Assembly (NCBI RefSeq): GCF_008298035.1 | Contig: NZ_CP042910.1 | Location: 6,634,001 to 6,698,000 of the forward strand | Direction: 5' to 3' | Length of the DNA: 64,000 bases | From: Gimesia maris | GTDB taxonomy: Bacteria > Planctomycetota > Planctomycetia > Planctomycetales > Planctomycetaceae | Shown here: one piece after another, positions 58,451-64,000 of the stretch | How positions within the stretch are numbered: the stretch's first letter is position 1 | Layout: every line of letters starts with the position of its first letter | Notes under the pieces: generated by a model | What the model was told of the DNA's origin: nothing | Seen by the model: only the letters and a program-made list of their open reading frames with translations | Database searches by the model: none | Made by a program: the position numbers and the translations under genes

Positions 58451-60142
58451 ATGTCTGATAACAGCACTACCGTCGGTTCGTATCTGGCGTCCCGTCTGGA
58501 AGAGATTGGTTTGAAGCACTATTTCGCCGTCCCGGGAGATTACAACCTGGTACTGCTCGACAAGCTGCTGGAAAATAAAAATCTGAAGATGATTTCCTGC
58601 TGCAATGAATTAAACGCCGGGTATGCAGCAGACGGATATTGTCGTGCGACCGGCGGTGCCAGCGCGGTTTTTGTGACCTACAGTGTCGGCGGCTTGAGCC
58701 TCTTGAATGCGGTTGCGGGTGCGTATGCAGAAGACCTGCCGATGATTGCGGTTTCGGGTGGCCCGAATACCAACTCGGAAGCTGAGTTCGAAATGCTGCA
58801 CCATACGCTGGGGCTGCTGGATTACGATTATCAGCGCGACATCTTTTCCAAGGTAACCGCGGAAGCAGTGACGATTCATGATCCCCGCGAAGCGCCGACG
58901 CAGATTGATCATGCAATCCAGACCGCCCTCCGCTTTCGCAAACCCGTCTATATTGAAATTGCCTGTAACATTGCGGATGCAGTCACTTCCGCTCCCAATG
59001 TCCGTTCGTTCGGTGGTCCGACCGCCAGTGATCCGCTGTCTCTGAACGCCGCCGTTGATCGCGCCGTCGAACTGTTGAACGCAGCAACAAAACCGGTTCT
59101 GGTAGCAGGTGTGAAACTACGTTCGTTTGGGGCGGAAGCGAACTTTCAAAAACTGGCGGATGCCAGTGGATATGCGATCGCCAGCATGCCCAATGCCAAG
59201 GGATTCTTCAACGAACAGCATCCTCATTACATGGGTATTTACTGGGGCCCCGTGGGAACGCCTGGCTGTGGTGAGATCGTTGATTCGTCTGATCTCTGCC
59301 TGTTCGCGGGAGGCACTTTTACCGACTACACTACCACCGGACACGCCGCCCTGATCAATCCAGCCAAAGTCATTCAGGCCCGCCCGAACAGCGTGGTCTT
59401 TCCCAATCAGACTTTCAGCAATGTGAAACTCACCGAATTCCTGGAACTGCTGGCAAAGAAACTGAAACCCAATGACGGGTCGATGATTGCCTATAATCGG
59501 ATCAAAGAAGAAGTCACTCCTCTGCGACCGGGGGCTCCGGAAACAGAGCTTTCCACGCGACAGTTGTTTTCTCGTATCCAACAGATGCTGAGCCCCGATT
59601 CCGCAGTCATCGCGGAAACAGGAGACTCCTGGTTCAATGGCATGCAGCTGGATCTGCCGGAAGGAGCACGTTTTGAAGTACAGATGCAGTACGGTTCGAT
59701 CGGCTGGTCCGTGGGCGCTACACTGGGTTACAGCGTCGGTGCACCAGATCGACGTCCCATTGCCTTGATCGGTGACGGCTCGTTCCAGCTGACCGCCCAG
59801 GAAGTCTCTACTATCATTCGCTACGGTCTGAAACCGATCATTTTCCTGATCAACAACGGCGGCTATACCATTGAAGTAGAAATCCATGACGGCCCTTATA
59901 ATACCATAAAAAACTGGAACTATGCCGAGCTGGTACATGTCTTCAATGCAGAAGACGGAAATGGTTTCAGCTGCAAGGCGCATACGGAAGGCGAACTGGA
60001 AGAAGCCATCAAACAGGCAACAGCACACGACGGACCGGCTCTGATCGAAGTACTCATCCACCGTGATGACTGCAGTAAAGATCTGCTGGTCTGGGGAGGT
60101 CACGTTGCGAAAAACAATGGACGGCCACCTCGTGTTCGCTAA
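58451..60142 (+). CDS. pdc: Pyruvate decarboxylase (thiamine-diphosphate dependent)
   Basis: Non-oxidative decarboxylation of pyruvate to acetaldehyde. The 563-residue protein has the N-terminal TVGSYLASRLEEIGLKHYFA and PGDYNLVLLDKLL, catalytic Glu53 in CCNELNAGYAADGY, and LHHTLGLLDYDYQ, where the paired His of Zymomonas and plant enzymes stands. The thiamine site is GDGSFQLTAQEVSTIIRYG to NNGGYTIE, and the end RDDCSKDLLVWGGHVA matches the plant/Zymomonas type. Indolepyruvate decarboxylase is a close relative, but the strong PDC-like ends favour pyruvate. AAGGAACT precedes the ATG. PDC is uncommon in bacteria. No alcohol dehydrogenase is adjacent. Confidence 0.87.
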   Translation: MSDNSTTVGSYLASRLEEIGLKHYFAVPGDYNLVLLDKLLENKNLKMISCCNELNAGYAADGYCRATGGASAVFVTYSVGGLSLLNAVAGAYAEDLPMIAVSGGPNTNSEAEFEMLHHTLGLLDYDYQRDIFSKVTAEAVTIHDPREAPTQIDHAIQTALRFRKPVYIEIACNIADAVTSAPNVRSFGGPTASDPLSLNAAVDRAVELLNAATKPVLVAGVKLRSFGAEANFQKLADASGYAIASMPNAKGFFNEQHPHYMGIYWGPVGTPGCGEIVDSSDLCLFAGGTFTDYTTTGHAALINPAKVIQARPNSVVFPNQTFSNVKLTEFLELLAKKLKPNDGSMIAYNRIKEEVTPLRPGAPETELSTRQLFSRIQQMLSPDSAVIAETGDSWFNGMQLDLPEGARFEVQMQYGSIGWSVGATLGYSVGAPDRRPIALIGDGSFQLTAQEVSTIIRYGLKPIIFLINNGGYTIEVEIHDGPYNTIKNWNYAELVHVFNAEDGNGFSCKAHTEGELEEAIKQATAHDGPALIEVLIHRDDCSKDLLVWGGHVAKNNGRPPRVR

Positions 60143-60211
60143 CAGTAACCCGCCGAAAAAAATATTTTCGCTCGAGTCAATCTGATTTTCCCTGTCATAC
60201 AGGATCGTGGA

Positions 60212-60625
60212 ATGAAGGAAGAGATCTGTGAACTGCCGGACGGCAAACTGATATTAAGAACGCTGGCGATGCCGGCAGACACGAATGCCAATGGAGACAT
60301 TTTCGGCGGCTGGATCATGTCGCAGATGGACATCGCGGGTGGCATCCTTTCCAAAGAGGTCTCGGGCATCCGCACGGTGACGATTGCGGTTGAGTCGATG
60401 AAATTCATCCGTCCGGTCAAGGTCGGTGATGTCGTCTGCTGTTATGGAACGGTTGAGCGGATTGGCACCACATCGGTCACACTGCAACTCGAAGTCTGGG
60501 TCGAACCGGTCCTGCGGCATGAAGATTCGCAGTGTCCCTGCTTCAAAGTCACCGAAGCCGCCTTCACCTATGTCGCCATTGATCACCAGGGGAAAAAAAC
60601 TCCGCTCGTCAGGAAGAAGTCCTGA
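60212..60625 (+). CDS. YciA-like acyl-CoA thioesterase
   Basis: A 137-residue hot-dog-fold thioesterase that hydrolyses acyl-CoA to free acid and CoA. ADTNANGDIFGGWIMSQMDIA is the YciA-type active-site segment (Asn-x-x-Gly-x-x-Phe-Gly-Gly with the catalytic Asp), followed by VTIAVESMKFIRPVKVGDVV. It lies 69 bases after the pyruvate decarboxylase on the same strand and may be co-transcribed. Substrate chain length is unknown. Confidence 0.9.
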   Translation: MKEEICELPDGKLILRTLAMPADTNANGDIFGGWIMSQMDIAGGILSKEVSGIRTVTIAVESMKFIRPVKVGDVVCCYGTVERIGTTSVTLQLEVWVEPVLRHEDSQCPCFKVTEAAFTYVAIDHQGKKTPLVRKKS

Positions 60626-60819
60626 ACGAACTCACCGCTTTTTCAGCAATCCCCGGGAATGTCGCCTGCTACCTGTTACTCCAGTTCAGCCCGAGGTACA
60701 ATTGAAGCGTTTCCTGAAGCTGTTTTAAATTTCAATCTTGTATTCGAAACAGCTGGACGCTCCGTTGGCTATGCAATCATTCCGGTATCCCGTATTGACT
60801 GTGAAAGGACCAGAGGCCC

Positions 60820-62265
60820 ATGAAGAAAGTGGCGATTATTGGAGGTGGTTTCAGTGGAACTATGGCGGCGGTCAATCTGGCCCGCTTAAGCAGCGGCCCG
60901 CTCTGTATTCAACTGATCAACGATAAATATCCACTCGGTCGTGGTGTCGCTTATGGGACCCGCCGCGAAGAACATCTGCTGAATGTCGCCGCACGAAACA
61001 TGTCAGCCGCCCCCGATCATGCGAATCACTTTCTGGACTGGCTCCGCACCCGGGTTGACTACAGTGATCTGCCTGATCCCCAGCTTCGCGAAACCTATGT
61101 GCCGCGTCGCATTTATGGCGATTATCTGCGCAGTATCCTGGCAACCTACATGCAGCCCATCGACCAACATCATCCTGCAGAGATCCAGGTCATCGAACAG
61201 GAAGCCGTCGATATTGAATTTAATTTTGTAGGCACTGCAGAGATAACGCTCAAAGATGGTTCGACCATTGATGCCGACCGTGTTCTGCTAGCAACCGGGA
61301 ATCAGCCCCCCTGCCCCCTGGCAGAAGATGCATTCTCCCATCCGGGTTATTGCGCTGAGCCTTGGGGAAACTGGATGGAAAAACTTCCCGCCCCCTCCGA
61401 AAACATCATCGTCATGGGGACGGGACTCTCCATGATTGACGTCTTTCTGACGCTCAGCGAGCAGGACTGGCAGGGTCATCTGATTGCCATTTCACATAAC
61501 GGCATGATTCCGCAATCGCATTTTCGTGGCATAGAATATCCGGACTTTCTTCCGGAAGAACCTGAAAACCTGGGTCTGGATAATCTGGTGCTGTTGCTCG
61601 AGAAACATTGTCGTCAACTACAGCGGATTGGGGAAAATCCGGGAATCGTCGTTGATCGCCTGCGACCTCATACACAGAAGATCTGGCAGAAATTTGAACT
61701 CAAGGAAAAGCAGGAATTCCTCAAACGTTATGCGGCCCGCTGGAATGTAATTCGACACCGTATCGCCCAACCAATTCATCAGCGCGTCACCGAAGCGATC
61801 ACAGAAGGTCGATTGAGTGTTGTCCGGGGTCGCATCACCGGATTGGAAGCAGACGGGAACCGTGTCTCTGTAAACCTGCAGAATCGGGCAGGCACGTCGC
61901 AACAGGTGAGTGGCGGCCTGGTAATCAACTGCACGGGTCCCAACTCCGGTTTTTCGAATACCAGCGTACCTATGTTTCAGAACCTGCTCCAGCGCGGGTT
62001 GATTCGACCGGATGAACTGGATATGGGCATCGATGTCGGAGCGGACTTTGCCACGATTGATGCAGAAGGCAATCCGTCCGAATTTCTGTTCGCCATCGGC
62101 CCATTGATGAAAGGAACTCTCTGGGAAACAACGGCGGTCCCCGAATTGCGCGGGCAGGCAATGCGCGTTGCCCAACTGCTGCTGGATGATGCGGCTCTCG
62201 TCTCACCCGGACACGATTACCGCATCTCGGTCGAAGAAGAACATGTGATTGAATACTATATTTAA
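60820..62265 (+). CDS. FAD/NAD(P)-binding oxidoreductase-like protein
   Basis: A 481-residue flavoprotein of the FAD/NAD(P)-binding family found in many bacteria. It begins KKVAIIGGGFSGTMAAVNLA (nucleotide fold), has GRGVAYGTRREEHLLNVAAR, a second Rossmann motif IIVMGTGLSMIDVFLTL and a late VINCTGPNSGF. No signal peptide. The substrate is unknown. AGAGG lies upstream of the ATG. A 194-base gap separates it from the thioesterase gene. Confidence 0.85.
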   Translation: MKKVAIIGGGFSGTMAAVNLARLSSGPLCIQLINDKYPLGRGVAYGTRREEHLLNVAARNMSAAPDHANHFLDWLRTRVDYSDLPDPQLRETYVPRRIYGDYLRSILATYMQPIDQHHPAEIQVIEQEAVDIEFNFVGTAEITLKDGSTIDADRVLLATGNQPPCPLAEDAFSHPGYCAEPWGNWMEKLPAPSENIIVMGTGLSMIDVFLTLSEQDWQGHLIAISHNGMIPQSHFRGIEYPDFLPEEPENLGLDNLVLLLEKHCRQLQRIGENPGIVVDRLRPHTQKIWQKFELKEKQEFLKRYAARWNVIRHRIAQPIHQRVTEAITEGRLSVVRGRITGLEADGNRVSVNLQNRAGTSQQVSGGLVINCTGPNSGFSNTSVPMFQNLLQRGLIRPDELDMGIDVGADFATIDAEGNPSEFLFAIGPLMKGTLWETTAVPELRGQAMRVAQLLLDDAALVSPGHDYRISVEEEHVIEYYI

Positions 62266-62483
62266 TCTGCGGATGGATCTTTCAGCGAAATTGACGGGAA
62301 CGCCTTAACCCGTTTCAATACGCGAAGATACAATCCCAGTGAGAATTCCATCAACAGGTGGATTGGACATGTATCCGTAATATTGTCGCATTTTCGGTCC
62401 GTTTAGCGAATCTCTGTCTGAACGCTGCGAACTTCTCCGAAGTTCCTTTGAGAAACCAGACTGATCGAAAAGGGGAAACGTGC

Positions 62484-62861
62484 ATGCGAGGCATCATCCT
62501 GGCTGCGATACTAGCGACAATGGGGGGACCTTTCCTGCAGGCGGGTGAAACCCGGACCTGGGAAGGAAAATGGAATAACCGCAAGTACAATACCACCGGT
62601 CCATTGAAGTGTGTCGCGACATCAGATGACAGTGGAAAATGGAAAGCGACCTTCACCGGATTATTTAAAGGTGATCCATTTAAGTATGAAGCGACGTTTC
62701 AATCAAAGCCCATGGGCAAACAGCTCAATCTGTCGGGAGACGCTCTCATTCGCGGTCATCAGTATCAGTGGATCGGTTCCATGAAAGGCAACATGCTCAA
62801 TGGAAAATACAAATCGAACATCGGCTATTTTGGCGAGTTCGTCTTGAAAGAAAAAAAATAG
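62484..62861 (+). CDS. Small secreted protein of unknown function
   Basis: A 125-residue protein with a signal peptide (RGIILAAILATMGGPFLQAGE) and a beta-rich mature part: TWEGKWNNRKYNTTGPLKC, ATFTGLFKGDPFKY, MLNGKYKSNIGYFGEF. The repeated short strands look like an open barrel or lipocalin-like sheet, but no family is recognised. The frame starts at 62358, but AGGGGAAACG before the ATG at 62484 and the signal peptide set the start. Confidence 0.7.
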   Translation: MRGIILAAILATMGGPFLQAGETRTWEGKWNNRKYNTTGPLKCVATSDDSGKWKATFTGLFKGDPFKYEATFQSKPMGKQLNLSGDALIRGHQYQWIGSMKGNMLNGKYKSNIGYFGEFVLKEKK

Positions 62862-62893
62862 CAGTTCGAATCTGACTGACCGGGCGATCAGCA

Positions 62894-63343
62894 TTACTCA
62901 CTCTCTGCGGCGATGTGTTCTTTAATCCGCTGTAGATTGGTCAGTCCGGTCGGCTTGCCTACTTTCATGATGAACTTGACCAGTAACCAGCCCCAGAAAG
63001 GAATCTGTCGTTCGAACTTAATCCGTTCAATGACTCGCGTATATCTTCCCAAAGGTTCAATTTCATACACGACAGTCATATGCTCCGTGCGATTCTGTTC
63101 GGGATTGGTCTGCACCACGATGTTACAGGTGACTTTGAATGGGTCATCATCTTCGGGAACCATGCCGGCGAAATCGATTGTTTTCCCTTTGAAAACCAGC
63201 TCACCAATGCATTTATCACCTTCGACCGAAATCGATCGAATCTTATCATTAATTTTCGGCCAGTTTTCCAGATCGCTCAACCAGTTGTGAATCTGATCAG
63301 GAGGCGCTTCCAGTTTTGTTTTTTCGGTCAGTTCCAGTTGCAT
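62894..63343 (-). CDS. SRPBCC (START-like) family protein
   Basis: A 149-residue cytoplasmic protein with the SRPBCC/polyketide-cyclase start ELTEKTKLEAPPDQIHNWLSDLENWPKIND, then alternating strands and a C-terminal helix. Such domains bind hydrophobic ligands. Convergent with the small secreted protein gene. Ribosome site weak. Confidence 0.75.
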   Translation of the reverse strand: MQLELTEKTKLEAPPDQIHNWLSDLENWPKINDKIRSISVEGDKCIGELVFKGKTIDFAGMVPEDDDPFKVTCNIVVQTNPEQNRTEHMTVVYEIEPLGRYTRVIERIKFERQIPFWGWLLVKFIMKVGKPTGLTNLQRIKEHIAAESE

Positions 63344-63449
63344 CGCATCAACTTCTTAGAGATATGTCGGAAAACAGTCTCTGCAAAGTATGCAGGCTTT
63401 CGAATTCTGCTGCAAGAGCGATTTGACCGGACACAAAGCAACAGTCGCC

Positions 63450-63863
63450 TCAAGGCAGTACATTCAGGTTAAGCTGGTTCTCTCCCTCTGCTGTGATTTC
63501 GGCAGTCAATGTCGTCGTTCCTCGCTGAGTATATTTGACCGGAATCTGGGACGACTTCTGGGGGACTGCGGTGCCATCCGGACTTCCGTGTGAAACCTGG
63601 ATCACCACTTTATGCTTGCCCACAACGGCACCATCTCCCGATTCGTAAGTGGAAAGATGAAATGCCCCGTCAGCGCCAATCATACCGACAGCATGTTTGC
63701 CTCCCGAGTCAGGAAAAAACATAATGTTTCCGGCAGTTAGAGGCTGCCCGTCTAACGCAACGGTTCCCGAGACCCTGGCTGTGGGTAATCTGTCATCTGG
63801 TTGACCACAGCCTGAACAGAGAAAAGCGACCAGAGAAAGCAGCAGACCAGATCGAATATTCAT
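63450..63863 (-). CDS. Small lipoprotein, transthyretin-like, downstream of a DUF1559 gene
   Basis: A 137-residue lipoprotein with lipobox LCSGC and a beta-rich domain (VSGTVALDGQPLTAGNIMFF, VVGKHKVVIQVSH, IPVKYTQRGTTTLTAEI). It resembles the lipoprotein at 35205-35630 in layout. It lies 41 bases after the stop of the DUF1559 gene at the right edge, the same order as there. An ATG at 63899 is in frame, but 63863 starts the signal peptide. Confidence 0.82.
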   Translation of the reverse strand: MNIRSGLLLSLVAFLCSGCGQPDDRLPTARVSGTVALDGQPLTAGNIMFFPDSGGKHAVGMIGADGAFHLSTYESGDGAVVGKHKVVIQVSHGSPDGTAVPQKSSQIPVKYTQRGTTTLTAEITAEGENQLNLNVLP

Positions 63864-63904
63864 GTTGTATTCTTTCTTAAAACAAAACGAAATACTCATT
63901 TCTG

Positions 63905-64000
63905 TTACTTGTTGAATCCGCCTGTTGGCAAGCCATCACTGGCATGTCCCAGTTGCTGGTACAGGGACAGGTCCATGTTCTCACTCAGAAAATGAACGCT
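63905..64000 (-). CDS. DUF1559 prepilin-like protein, C-terminal end (cut by window edge)
   Basis: The last 31 codons of a DUF1559 protein: [20 protein letters not shown] and a Gly-rich end, matching the C-terminus of the complete DUF1559 protein at 35850-36794 ([10 protein letters not shown]). The N-terminal prepilin part lies beyond the right edge. Confidence 0.85.
   Translation of the reverse strand, partial: SVHFLSENMDLSLYQQLGHASDGLPTGGFNK

Noticed and set aside
1..64000. CRISPR array, prophage or insertion sequence
   Set aside because: I saw no regularly spaced repeats, phage structural genes or transposase.

Overview
The window looks like chromosomal DNA of a planctomycete, most likely a Gimesia/Planctomyces-type organism (genus is inference). 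The evidence is its protein families: two DUF1549/DUF1553 proteins with a planctomycete-type cytochrome c domain, each paired with a Tat-exported DUF1501 protein; a PVC-type heme-binding dehydrogenase; two DUF1559 prepilin-like proteins, each followed by a small lipoprotein; two sulfatases; and several Tat-exported phosphatases. GC content looks moderate by eye. I recognise no prophage, insertion sequence, CRISPR array or plasmid function.

Layout. 0-12.3 kb is mostly housekeeping: rseP (cut by the window edge) and dxr on the minus strand, ftsH and a LOG-family gene on the plus strand, acpS, a multidomain redoxin/cytochrome/copper-monooxygenase-like protein, a sulfatase, sthA, a Uma2-family protein, a GNAT acetyltransferase and an RmlD-like reductase. 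A tRNA-Ser(GCU) with a promoter-like sequence and a strong terminator follows at 12.5 kb, then a large hybrid histidine kinase. 16.6-24.6 kb is a minus-strand block of exported catabolic proteins (PhoD, DUF1501, PSD1-DUF1549/1553, ceramidase). nrfHA, encoding a pentaheme nitrite reductase and its tetraheme membrane partner, follows at 24.8-26.7 kb. An esterase, a 1417-residue ThuA/dehydrogenase/HEAT/heme protein and an SGNH-like protein complete this part.

33.6-39.6 kb is the most accessory-looking stretch. It has short unrelated genes, long AT-rich gaps, two immunity-like proteins (a Suppressor-of-fused-domain protein and an orphan) and two different pairs of direct repeats, each bracketing a single gene: a 27-bp near-perfect repeat around the SUFU gene and a ~72-bp diverged repeat around a GNAT gene. 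It also holds a DUF1559/lipoprotein pair with an unusual three-arm hairpin upstream.

39.6-54.3 kb returns to exported catabolism: an FAD oxidoreductase, then a plus-strand run (PSD1-DUF1549/1553, DUF1501, sulfatase, DUF502, calcineurin-like phosphoesterase) behind a near-consensus promoter, then minus-strand thioredoxin-heme-PDZ, PhoD-like and two-domain esterase genes. 54.4-64 kb is central metabolism: aguB-aguA (agmatine to putrescine), a malic enzyme followed by a pyruvate decarboxylase (malate to pyruvate to acetaldehyde), a YciA-like thioesterase, an FAD/NAD(P)-binding protein, small secreted and SRPBCC proteins, and a second lipoprotein/DUF1559 pair cut by the right edge.

Together the exported enzymes fit a cell that breaks down sulfated or phosphorylated polymers and passes electrons through many c-type hemes. 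The clearest unexplained signals are the two repeat-bracketed single-gene units at 34.5-38.5 kb.
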